Under the pieces are notes generated by a model that had not been told where the DNA came from, ran no database searches, and saw only the letters and a program-made list of their open reading frames with translations. Source: Allobaculum mucilyticum (GTDB taxonomy: Bacteria; Bacillota_I; Bacilli_A; Erysipelotrichales; Erysipelotrichaceae). From it: a stretch of 64,000 nucleotides of DNA. Within the stretch, counting starts at the first letter, position 1. Every line of letters starts with the position of its first letter. The stretch covers positions 496,001-560,000 of the forward strand of contig NZ_CP078089.1 of assembly GCF_022701195.1 (NCBI RefSeq), in the 5' to 3' direction. This document shows positions 29,395 to 37,845 of the stretch, one piece after another. The position numbers and the translations under genes are program-made.

Positions 29395-30842
29395 TTACTT
29401 TCCCTTGTCTTCTTTCTCGAACGGCTCCAATCTAAAGGCTGGCCGATTCAATACGTACAGGACGCGATTTCTGAATCGCTTCCAGTTCGTGTATCCATTC
29501 GCGTTGTTCTTGATCTGTTTCACGAGTTTGTTTCGATTTTCGATCATAGAAGAAGTCAGCCGGTGATCCTTCCTTCGAGCTTTTCCGTTCTTCTTGTCAA
29601 CGACGTACTCCGTCTTGACGATCTCGAAAGAATTAACGATCTCCCTGAACCAGTTGACTACAGTCTGTCCGAATGCGTTAAGTTCCTTAACCTGGGACCG
29701 GTTAAGATCTGCGAGAATGACCTGCAGCCGATCGGCGGCATCCGCCTTTGTTCCATTTCTAAAGAACTCGCTCAGGGTATTTCGCATTTCATAGGCTTCC
29801 GTAAGATCATCGCTGATACTCAGCAGAAGCTCACGGAGCTCATACTCGTTTAACCACGTCTTGAAGTGGGCATTGCAGGTGCGTTCACCGTTCGGATCAA
29901 ATACGTCTACCCAAATATCTTTCTTCTTCTTCGAATATGGATCTGGATTTTTAATCCTCTTTTTGCATTGGGCTTAATTCCGAGAAGGTGATTCTGGTGT
30001 TTCAGAAGGTAATATTCATCGGACCCTTTCAGGGTGCCTTTCATCGTCGGATGCGGACCTCAGTCAGTCGCCTGTTGAATTCCTGCATCACATGGAACCT
30101 GTCACAGGCATAGATCGCGTCTGGAAAGAACTTTTTTACAGACAACCCTGTAAGTCTCGTACATATCCGCTGCAATAAACCGAACTTTTTGTCTCTTCCA
30201 GCGGGAAACTGCTGAAGAAGTCGATAAGATCCTGCTTTTTCCGGCTGGGAAGCAGATCAACAGCGGTCTGTGTGTCGTAGTCCAGAAGCATGCATACATA
30301 GACTGAGGTTCCCGACTTAAAGGAATAAGTCTCGTCAAGCTGCAGCACGCGGGGAAGCGTCGTCGCTTTGGGGATCTGGACATGATCGTCGAAGATGTGC
30401 TGAACAGTCGTAGGCGAGAGATTATAGCGCTTGGCAACTGATGTAAATGTTACGGCTGGGTCTCTCATTTCCTCGAGGACGCATACGACAGTAGAGACCG
30501 AGATCCTCTGCTTCTTGAAAACGAAGGGATTAAATTCATACCAGGTACGATTACATACCGGACATTTATAGCGGCGGGCATGATAGTTAATCTGACAGCG
30601 GCAGTTATGAAGAATTGAATGAGTTATTGTTTGTCCACGTAGTTACAGACATTCGGATGCTCATGTCCGCATCTTGGACACGGTGGATAATCCGGTTTTA
30701 AAGTGACGTTGATAATGACTAAATCACCCAGATTGGTAGACGAAAGACTCTCGACGGCGTTCTGATCTAGTCCATAGAGCTCAAGAACGGAATTTTCGAG
30801 AGAAGTTATCGGTACATTACGGGTTTCTGCCTTCTTGCGCAT
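29395..30842 (-). pseudogene. ISL3-family transposase, frameshifted
   Basis: The N-terminal part (30842-30624) has the CPRCGHEHPNV zinc finger. After a frame change near 30640, YKCPVCNRTWYEFNPF and a helix-turn-helix (FTSVAKRYNLSPTTVQHIFDD) follow, then the catalytic VLQLDETYSFKSG. After another shift near 30140 the C-terminal piece (29787-29395) has NANGYTNWKRFRNRVLYVLN, the ISL3 terminal signature. At least three frames are used, so it is dead. Confidence 0.85.
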
Positions 30843-30893
30843 AGTCCTTCCTCCTTAGTGATGGCAGATTCTCATAGGAGGAGAAATGACGCG

Positions 30894-31443
30894 TCACGTT
30901 ATAGGTTGAAAAATCGAAAAATGCAGAAATCCAGGAGAAATCATCAGGTAAGGACCGATTTTTACTGCGGAACATGTGAATAGATCGTTGAAAGTGCGCA
31001 GTCGTTTAAGAACGGCAGAAAAGCGCTTCTTCATCTGGTTTAGAAAGCGGTAGGCCGTCGATGCATCAACCAGTCCGTTGGACTGCTTGGAAACTGGCTT
31101 TCCACTGTTGTGAAGCTGAATGATTTCAGCAGCGGTGTCGCTGCAGATCTGGAAGCTGGGAATGACGAAAAGCAGCAGAACACGATGGGTTCTGCCGCAA
31201 TGTGGCAATGGACTCGGTGGATAGTGAGGCTTACTACGGTTTTGTGCCGATTGGATCTTAACACTTTTGTTGCATGTCATGGCGGTACAGCCGATGTCCG
31301 CAATCAGGGCAGACAGGATGACCAGCCATAAAATGATCGTAGTCCTGGTTGTATTCGGACTGAAGGTGATGTTGGATAGCAGTCGGATCCGAATCTGTAT
31401 TCTTAAGGAGATCGTTGTTAAGGGGATGTCCGATTGTTATCAT
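30894..31443 (-). pseudogene. DUF6431-like zinc-ribbon accessory ORF, frameshifted
   Basis: Two overlapping pieces. The first (31443-31258) ends CPDCGHRLYRHDMQQKC. The second (31280-30894) has HCGRTHRVLLLFVIPSFQI and DTAAEIIQLHNSGKP. The CxxC followed by CGRTH and an IPS motif recalls DUF6431 proteins, small zinc-ribbon proteins often found near transposases. It lies just upstream of the ISL3-type transposase on the same strand and is probably a passenger or accessory of that element. The function is unknown and this copy is broken. Confidence 0.5.
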
Positions 31444-31601
31444 ATAGATACCTTTCTGGGCAGGACAAAACCTTTTGTGTCGCCAAACATCAAGGGGTTT
31501 CGTCCTTTTTTTTACGCTTTGTTACTCCTAACTGTATTTCGTGCGGAAAGCTCTTTCAATACCCATAAGTCTCAGAGAGGCGAAAACCTCAAGAAAATGG
31601 A

Positions 31602-31673
31602 TAGGGGGAGGTGTCAGCTTCCAGGGGCATGGTCGAGCTATGTCTAATGCCCCCTTCAGCTGACACCTCCCCC
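31602..31673. repeat. facing inverted IS ends (long hairpin)
   Basis: TAGGGGGAGGTGTCAGCTTC at about 31602 is an imperfect inverted copy of TTCAGCTGACACCTCCCCCC at 31653-31673, separated by about 15 bp. The right arm is the end of the IS1634-like remnant and also occurs at 2507. The two arms together look like two abutting IS ends. Confidence 0.6.
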
Positions 31674-32566
31674 CAAGCCTCACGAAGCTTTAAAGGTCGC
31701 CTTAGTCTCTTGCGGTTCGCACCTCAGAAAACTTTATAGGCTAGTGCCCACCTCAAGAAATTTTAGATTGTCCTTATTTTGCCTTCAGACCCGGCTTCTT
31801 TCTAAGGCTTCCGTCTTTGTTGTATTTTCCTCTTTTCGTTCCTGCCGGTACGCCTGGTTTCTTACGCTGCGTTCCGTCTTTATTCACTGCACTGCGAACA
31901 GTTCCGGGCTTTACGCCCGGTTTCTTACGAATGACATTCCCATTTTCATCCAGCTTCTTACGATGAGAGCCTTTGGGCATTCCTGTTTTCCGCTTTCGAG
32001 GTTTAGCGATTCTTCCTGCGAGTCGATCGTTTTCAAAGGAGACCGATTCATCGATCAGTTCCTGGGTGTTTTCAACTCCAAGGTTTTCAATGAACCCTTT
32101 GAGCCGTTCACTTTCTGTGTGGGTGTAGACGTAGGCTTCGTTCATTTTCTCCATTTCAAGCTTATCTGCTTCCTGAATCATCTGATCTGTCGTCTTTCCA
32201 GTCCCCTCAGCTGCTTTTGATAGTTCATATCGAATTACAGATGCGACAAACCCGATTAGGAATCTGGCACGGACGGCTGGCGAACATTGAATTGCGCACA
32301 TCCATAGCCAAGCTGTGTTTTCATTGTTCGAAACTGGATCTCTGCTGCACTTCTCGACTGATACAGCTTGTGAATCTCGTAAGGGGACAGGTCCTGGGAG
32401 CAGACGATACTGTACAGGCCTTTGGCATCGACCGTTTTCTGAAGATTCTCCGTATTCAAGCGAACCGGATGATCAGAGGAGCCCGGATCTACGATCAGAA
32501 GATTTTCAAATTTCCCTTCCAGTACAACTTCCTGACCATTCTGGATTTGTTTTAAAGCTTTTGGTT
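31645..32566 (-). mobile_element. IS1634-like element remnant, 5' end lost
   Basis: The 3' terminal 125 bp (31645-31771, also at 2502-2632) and the C-terminal part of the transposase remain. The other side is cut exactly where the intact IS4-like element begins at 32567. Confidence 0.75.
31774..32566 (-). pseudogene. IS1634-like transposase fragment
   Basis: The retained part includes QDLSPYEIHKLYQSRSAAEIQFRTMK with the YREK-like glutamate, LGYGCAQFNV, and after a frame change near 32290 the C-terminal FLIGFVASVIRYELSKAAE. The tail is unusual: at residues about 110-175 of the last piece it has tandem lysine/proline/glycine-rich repeats (KKPGVKPGTVRSAVNKDGTQ and related). The N-terminal third including the first Asp is missing. 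Confidence 0.75.
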
Positions 32567-34328
32567 CAATGCCATTAAGTTAAGTTTTTCAAGTTTTCAT
32601 CAGCACTAATCTGTCTATGGAAAATAAACAGAATTGTCTTTTGAAATAGTTGGGCATATCGCTTGCTTTTTGTTTTCGACCCAAACAATCGGAGAGATGA
32701 AGACCTATTATATCCCTCCAGAATTTATTTCTGATCGAAAATACGCTATTCCAAAAGGACCAGCTAAACTTGTCCGCGCCGTTCGGCGAATCGTTCAACA
32801 CTTCTGCCTGCCAGATACACTGAAGCGCTACCTGACGAAGAAAACTCATTTCACCCGTAAGTCGAAATGCGGTCTGAGACGGTTTATTCTGTTCACCATC
32901 TTCAGTCAGGGATTAACCCAGACTCAGATCGCACAGGACTATTTTGGGATTGGGAAACAGAAACGTATTACATCTTCGGCAATCACCCAGATCAAAGCGA
33001 AAGTCAAACCGGAGTTCTTCGAAGATCTGTTCCGTGAAGTGAATAAGCTTCTCGACATTCAGTCCAGCGACCTGCTTGACGGAAAATATCTGGAAATTGC
33101 CATTGACGGCTCAAATCTTCCTGTTCCTTTAAACAAAGCAGAAAAGGAGAATATCGTTCATCGAAAGAAAGGAAGCAAGGACCCTATTCGTGCAGGGCTG
33201 CACATGAACCTTATGAACGTTGTTTCTTCTGGCTATTTCCTTGGCTGCGTCATTCAGTCGCAGAAAGGCAAGAATGAGCGGAAGGCAGCTGTTGAGCTGA
33301 TCGAGCAATACCATACCTTCTACGAGAAGAAGGGTATTACTCCCGTGTTCATCATGGATCGCGGTTACTATTCCTACTTGATTGCGATGAAATGCGAAGA
33401 ATATGGCTACAAACATCTCATACGTACAAAAACGAGAGAATTTCGGTCTCTGGCTCCGGATCTAGTTGAAAAAGAAGGCGTTGAAGATGTCTTCAAGATT
33501 CTGACCTGGCATCAGCGTAAGCAGGAGAGAGCGGACAGCCGTTATAAATACGTCACCCTGAAAAGCCTGCACTCCATTGAAGAAAAAGCTGAGTTTCTGG
33601 ACTTCTCGGCCCGGTGCGTCAGCCTGACACTTGGAGATGACATCCATTTTGAATATCTGATCACGAATCTTGATCTGGATTTAACTCTTGATGAATACCG
33701 TGAGCTTTACCACCGTCGCTGGCCGATCGAAACAGCTATAGGACAGCTGAAATATGCCGCTGATCTCAAGAAAATCCATTCTCGTAAAGCCGAGTGGATC
33801 AAACAGGAGATCTATGCTTCGCTCATTTCTTTCAACGTTTCATGCAGAATGGTTCAGATGACCCCTGCAGCGGAAACCAAAGACAAGCTGGAAAGGTCAA
33901 CAGTTCATGAATACAAGATCAATGTGACAGAAGCAGTCCGTACAACGAAAAAGTTTGTTGCGGAACTCCTGTTTCCAGGGCGAAAGAAGGTGAATAAAAC
34001 TACGGATGAAGATTTCCTTAGCGATATCAGTTCCATTCTCACCTGCATCCGGGACAACAGATCCTTTCGAAGGAATATGCACCCCAACAGGCTTATCTAC
34101 TTCACATGGAGGTAGGAACACCAATAGATGAGCATTTTAATAGCTTTTACGAAAGTGATATGGTAGTCGGAAAAATCGACGCTATTTTTAGTGCGGCTTT
34201 TTTTCGGAATAACCAGGCAATCACGATTGAAATGAATGGACGCGATTTCCAAAAAAGACGTTATCTGGAAAATGTTCACCATTCATGAACAAGTTTTGAG
34301 ATTCAGAAAAATTAACTAAATGACATTG
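32567..34328 (+). mobile_element. IS4-like element F, transposase intact
   Basis: It is bounded by CAATGCCATTAAGTTAAG at 32567 and TTAACTAAATGACATTG ending 34328, each one or two bases off the repeat used by elements A-E. It is the only IS in the island with an uninterrupted transposase. Left flank is an IS1634 remnant and right flank is the interior of another IS4 copy (D); the two flanks do not match. Confidence 0.88.
32697..34115 (+). CDS. IS4-family DDE transposase
   Basis: A transposase of about 472 residues, open throughout. Catalytic residues are visible: Asp in EIAIDGSNLPVP, Asp in PVFIMDRGYYS, and the Y-(2)-R-(3)-E-(6)-K signature in YHRRWPIETAIGQLK. The N-terminus KTYYIPPEFISDRKYAIPKG and the LTQTQIAQDYFGI block are not shared with the other IS4-like copies here. 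The ATG at 32697 is the first ATG of the conserved protein but GGAGAG is directly against it; an upstream TTG at 32634 is possible. This protein could in principle act on the related repeats of the dead copies. Confidence 0.88.
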   Translation: MKTYYIPPEFISDRKYAIPKGPAKLVRAVRRIVQHFCLPDTLKRYLTKKTHFTRKSKCGLRRFILFTIFSQGLTQTQIAQDYFGIGKQKRITSSAITQIKAKVKPEFFEDLFREVNKLLDIQSSDLLDGKYLEIAIDGSNLPVPLNKAEKENIVHRKKGSKDPIRAGLHMNLMNVVSSGYFLGCVIQSQKGKNERKAAVELIEQYHTFYEKKGITPVFIMDRGYYSYLIAMKCEEYGYKHLIRTKTREFRSLAPDLVEKEGVEDVFKILTWHQRKQERADSRYKYVTLKSLHSIEEKAEFLDFSARCVSLTLGDDIHFEYLITNLDLDLTLDEYRELYHRRWPIETAIGQLKYAADLKKIHSRKAEWIKQEIYASLISFNVSCRMVQMTPAAETKDKLERSTVHEYKINVTEAVRTTKKFVAELLFPGRKKVNKTTDEDFLSDISSILTCIRDNRSFRRNMHPNRLIYFTWR

Positions 34329-34766
34329 GTTAAATGCGGGGAAAAAGAGTCCTTTATTACACTCTTTACCAACCTCTCTGCTGATTCCTTCAGCACGGAT
34401 GATCTGAAGAAAATCTACCGGCTGCGCTGGCAGATCGAAATCAGTTTCAGAGATCTCAAAAGAGAGCTGGGCCTGGAACATATTCACGGCAGAAAGAAAG
34501 AAGTGGTCATTGGAGAGGTGTACGCCAAGATGACCATTTACAACATGAATTCGAGAATCCGTAATCACGTCGAAAAAAGGAAGAAGACTCGCCTTCGGCT
34601 GGAACGGGCTGTGAAACGGAAGACGGAACGAAAAATCGACTTTACCTTTCTTATGGCTGCAACTCGATCGTTCTTCTGGAATGAAGGAACCTATACCGGA
34701 GCAGGGCTTATTAAACTTCTGGAACGAAAGACAGAATCTGTTCGCCCTGATCGACCGCGAAGGTAA
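34329..34766 (+). pseudogene. IS4-family transposase C-terminal fragment (copy D)
   Basis: The C-terminal 146 residues of the copy A/C transposase in one open frame, including IYRLRWQIEISFRDLKRELG with the YREK glutamate. The first two catalytic aspartates are absent, so it cannot function. Confidence 0.85.
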
Positions 34767-34946
34767 AAAGGAAAAAGCAAAGAAATAGGTAGAACAGCTT
34801 GATAAAGCACTAATTAACGACAGGGTGATTTTTTTAAACACAAAAAAATTACCCTTTTCGTCGTGCTTTCTCTTCTTAGAACAATCCTTCTACTCCTCTG
34901 GTTCAGAAACTTCAGCGAGGTTTACGACTTTAACTTAATGACATTG
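34329..34946 (+). mobile_element. IS4-like element, partial copy D
   Basis: Sequence nearly identical to the last 600 bp of copy A (from GTTAAATGCGGGG) including the right terminal repeat ending at 34946. The left two-thirds are missing and replaced by element F. It shows the uninterrupted junction AAGGTAAAAAGGAAAAAG that is split by the IS1182-like element in copy A. Confidence 0.9.
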
Positions 34947-35300
34947 CCTTTCAGGGAGTAGTTTAGCGCCTGGGATATCCGAGTAATACAAGAGTCACGA
35001 TTAGCGCTGAGATCGTACTGATATAGTACGAAACTTTGGCGGAGAAGCCAGAAAGAGAGGAGCCGTCATTCGTTGGAACGTTCCGTTCCAACGAATGACG
35101 GGGGCTGTCTCTGGTAAGGAGATGAGTGAGGGATTGAGCGAACGAAATAATTTGACAAAAACATCAGGGATAAAAAAATGCCGCTCTGAAGTTCGTGCTT
35201 CGAAGAGCGGAATAATGTGACGATTTGCTTCAAAATAGAACGGTTTAAATAGACGCTCTACAATCCCTCAAATCATCACACTAATCTCGGCGACCAAAGA
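34947..35300. other. non-coding stretch with several hairpins
   Basis: No supported gene. Besides the strong stem-loop at 35063-35101, a second inverted repeat lies at 35180-35210 (CCGCTCT against AGAGCGG). It lies between IS copy D and the second protease cassette. Confidence 0.4.
35063..35101. repeat. perfect 17-bp inverted repeat, stem-loop
   Basis: CCGTCATTCGTTGGAAC, loop GTTCC, then GTTCCAACGAATGACGG. The 17-bp arms are perfect. No T-tract follows on either strand, so it is not a standard terminator. It could be an RNA element, a protein site or a scar of a mobile sequence. Confidence 0.7.
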
Positions 35301-35343
35301 GAAAAAGAACGGAATTGCAGCATCTCGCTGCTGTTCCGTTCTT
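35301..35343 (-). terminator. terminator after the second protease cassette
   Basis: AAGAACGGAA pairs with TTCCGTTCTT around an inner CAGC/GCTG stem; TTTTTC follows on the minus strand. It lies 13 bp after the stop of the gene at 35357. Confidence 0.8.
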
Positions 35344-35356
35344 AGAAAAATTCAGG

Positions 35357-36262
35357 TTATTCGTGGTCTGCAGGTTTGGGTTCTGCAGGATTTAGTGTCG
35401 ATACGCGGTCAGATGAAGTGCCATAGAAGGCGATGCCTTCGGCCTTCCATCCGGCTTCGACAAGATGATTGTATTCGGTTTCGTTTGTGGTGAAGTGATG
35501 CGTTCCTGTTGTAGCATTGGGGTTGTAGCAGCGGTAGACAGGGACATCCTTCTCACCTTCACTGAACAGGACCGTCTGATCCAGACTCCAGCCGACGCTG
35601 ATAAGGTACTGGACTTCGCGCTCATCCATAGCGTAGTGATGGTCGCCGGTGTTGGGATTGTACAGACGACGTACCGGGGTACTGTTTTCAGCACGCGTGT
35701 TCCAGGCGATCTGCTCGGCTTTCCATCCAAGTGCGGCAAGCGCTTTTCTCTCATTCCGATCGGTTGTAAAGACGTGTTCTCCGCTGTTCGGGTTATAAAG
35801 CCGGAAAACAGAGCAGATCGGACTGACAGATACGAGAATGCTTGACGGCTCTTCCCGGGACTGCAAATCCGCACCAGGAAATTTCTTGCGGAATGCTTCC
35901 AGTGTCTCCTTTGAGTAGGTACAGGTATAGCCGACAGGGATCTGTCCTTCCTTTTTCGCCGTCCATTTGCCATCAGGAGTCACCTCAAGATAATCGGGAG
36001 CTCCAGAAAAGAATTCGATCGTTCCTTCAGGCTGAATACCGTACATTTCCATGAACTTCACTTCAAACCGCCCGCTTTCTCCAGGCTGGCAGAGTGCAAA
36101 ATCATCAGAATCGATCCATTCAATTGCCGGGGTAATATCTACAGCCTCCGGAGCTGTTGCTTCGGCTGCATGAAGTGGATCGACATTGCCTGCTACGAAC
36201 ATTCCTGTGATAAGTAAACTAACCACCATAAAACTTTTCAGAATATAATATTTAAGAGTCAT
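35357..36262 (-). CDS. secreted protein with unknown N-terminal domain and three DUF5648 repeats (paralogue)
   Basis: The 301-residue protein has a signal peptide (MTLKYYILKSFMVVSLLITGM, cleavage near LHAAEA). A domain of about 120 residues parallels that of the 28215-29087 protein (PDYLEVTPDGKWTAKKEGQIPVGY, SKETLEAFRKKFPG), and three DUF5648 repeats begin at FRLYNPNSGEHVFT. The repeats are fairly diverged from those of the other cassette, so this is an old duplication rather than a recent copy. It follows the second protease by about 70 bp, in the same order as in the first cassette. It is ended by the terminator at 35301-35343. Confidence 0.82.
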   Translation of the reverse strand: MTLKYYILKSFMVVSLLITGMFVAGNVDPLHAAEATAPEAVDITPAIEWIDSDDFALCQPGESGRFEVKFMEMYGIQPEGTIEFFSGAPDYLEVTPDGKWTAKKEGQIPVGYTCTYSKETLEAFRKKFPGADLQSREEPSSILVSVSPICSVFRLYNPNSGEHVFTTDRNERKALAALGWKAEQIAWNTRAENSTPVRRLYNPNTGDHHYAMDEREVQYLISVGWSLDQTVLFSEGEKDVPVYRCYNPNATTGTHHFTTNETEYNHLVEAGWKAEGIAFYGTSSDRVSTLNPAEPKPADHE

Positions 36263-36333
36263 AGCTCATCCTCATTTATTTTTTTACAGAATATCAACAT
36301 CTATAACCAATTCAATGTTTCGTTAAGCTGGAG

Positions 36334-37431
36334 TTAGTACCCTAGCCAGGCAACCCCTTCATATTTCCATCCTGCTTTTACCAGTGCATCTCTTTCTTGC
36401 GCATTTGAGGTAAAGTGATGTTCGCTGGCATTTGGATTGTAGAGTCGGTAAACTGCCTGTCCAGATGAGGAAGTAGACCAAGCGGTCCCTTCGTCTTTCC
36501 ATCCAAGATTAACGAGTCCATTCTTTTCTGAAGCATCGATAGTATAGAAATGTTCGCTGGTATTCTGATTATAGACTCTATAAACCGGTAAAAACTTTGT
36601 TCTTGCGCGATTAATCCAGTCAATTTTACTTGTGGTAAGTCTCACGCCTTGATTGGCTGCAGCAACGGATGCTGAATCTCCGCTGGAGTGAACACCAATT
36701 ACTCTATTCTGATTATCAAGAACAGGGCTTCCACTTGATCCACCGTAAGTATCAGCATTATGCTTAAAAACTTCGGAGGAAACATTTAAAACGAAGCCTT
36801 TTGATTCGTACTGGCTATACCGTGTTCCGTTAACAGCTTTATCCGCCGGATATCCCAGTAATCGAATACTCTGATTCGCAGAAATCGAGGTTACCAGAGG
36901 AAGAATACCAACATTGGAGCCAAATGATTTATTCAGTCTTAAAACCGCTAAATCATATGAAGGGTTGACTGAGGTGTCATTCAGATATTGGGGATGCATG
37001 ACAGCGACTGTGGCTACTGCCGATCCAAGATAAGCTGTATGATCGTTTAAACCAGGATAAGCAGTAACCTTTCTTGCCCATGATTTCGTTTCACGATTGT
37101 AGAGGCCATGGGCGTTTGTTACGACAGTATCTGATGAGATGAAAAAGCCTGTAAGGTTAGTATAAGTGCCGTTTTCACGCTCTACGGATAACCATGCTAC
37201 AGCGGAGTAAGGGTGGATTTTTGTGTTTGGAACTTTTACTCGATCATCCGGACCAATTACAGAACTTGGATAAGTGCCTGAATCATAATCGTTCTGCTCT
37301 GCTGCCCACCTTTCGAAATTGTTTAATGCTTCTTCTTCACTTTCCTCCTCGATGTCTGAGAATACATGAAGATAACCTTCAGTTGAGTTTGAATCAATAT
37401 CCTCAACCATTTCTGCTGTTTCATTAGCCAT
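36334..37431 (-). CDS. trypsin-like serine protease with two DUF5648 repeats; signal peptide cut off by in-frame stop
   Basis: From MANETAEMVE the protein has 365 residues. An acidic propeptide-like region (1-50) is followed by a peptidase domain with His108 (VVTNAHG), Asp160 (SYDLAVL) and Ser235 (GGSSGSP), then two DUF5648 repeats from about 283 (YRVYNQNTSEHFYT). Directly upstream, in frame and with a good ribosome binding site, lies a perfect signal peptide (37497-37432) broken by one TGA at 37447-37449. As written, the mature protease would lack a secretion signal, so the gene is probably a recent pseudogene unless the stop is read through or is a sequencing error. It is the paralogue of the protease at 26908-28230. 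Confidence 0.8.
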   Translation of the reverse strand: MANETAEMVEDIDSNSTEGYLHVFSDIEEESEEEALNNFERWAAEQNDYDSGTYPSSVIGPDDRVKVPNTKIHPYSAVAWLSVERENGTYTNLTGFFISSDTVVTNAHGLYNRETKSWARKVTAYPGLNDHTAYLGSAVATVAVMHPQYLNDTSVNPSYDLAVLRLNKSFGSNVGILPLVTSISANQSIRLLGYPADKAVNGTRYSQYESKGFVLNVSSEVFKHNADTYGGSSGSPVLDNQNRVIGVHSSGDSASVAAANQGVRLTTSKIDWINRARTKFLPVYRVYNQNTSEHFYTIDASEKNGLVNLGWKDEGTAWSTSSSGQAVYRLYNPNASEHHFTSNAQERDALVKAGWKYEGVAWLGY

Positions 37432-37497
37432 TACAGGGAAAGAAGATCAGCTTCCAAGCGTGACAGCTAAAACAAAAGCAAGCTTTTTAAATAACAT
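37432..37497 (-). other. signal peptide coding segment with in-frame TGA
   Basis: The ATG at 37497 follows AAAGGAC. It encodes MLFKKLAFVLAVTLGS, then TGA, then SSFPV joined in frame to MANETAE. The hydrophobic core and a VMA-type cleavage site are preserved, so the stop is the only defect visible. Confidence 0.75.
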
Positions 37498-37845
37498 ATA
37501 AGTCCTTTCTTTATCGCAAATTTCAACCTGATGATACGAGATCAAAAGATGCAGCGATGAGCTAATGAGCGAAAAAAGTCTACTGTGCATTTTACTTGAC
37601 TCATCTCGCTCAATAGATTTCCAACACTACATTAAAAATTGTCTTTTAACAATAATTTTTTGCGTTGAATTCAACGCCATTCGGTTAACCGGATAAAATA
37701 ACGATTTAACTTCGTCCTCAGCTGTCGACACAGGAAATAAATCTTATTTAGATGATTTATCACCGTATTTAGTCATTTTAAGCACTTTGAAAACAGGGCC
37801 CCTGGCAGTAATCCAAGAACAATCCTATTTGTTAAAACAAATTAT
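37498..37845. promoter_or_regulatory. upstream region of second protease with two palindromes
   Basis: No gene seen. GCGTTGAATTCAACGC (37662-37677) is a perfect 16-bp palindrome, and CGGTTAACCG (37682-37691) a perfect 10-bp one four bases away. Together they could be an operator for the protease cassette that reads leftward. No matching pair was found before the first cassette. Promoter boxes were not identified with confidence. Confidence 0.35.

Larger units (their letters stand above)
29311..31600 (-). mobile_element. ISL3-like element, approximate limits
   Basis: The element contains an ISL3-type transposase and a zinc-binding accessory ORF, both on the minus strand and both frameshifted. 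A candidate end TTGTTGAGGTTTT near 29311 is partly matched by the complement near 31580-31600 (TTCTTGAGGTTTT on the minus strand). Exact ends and target duplication could not be fixed. Confidence 0.55.
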
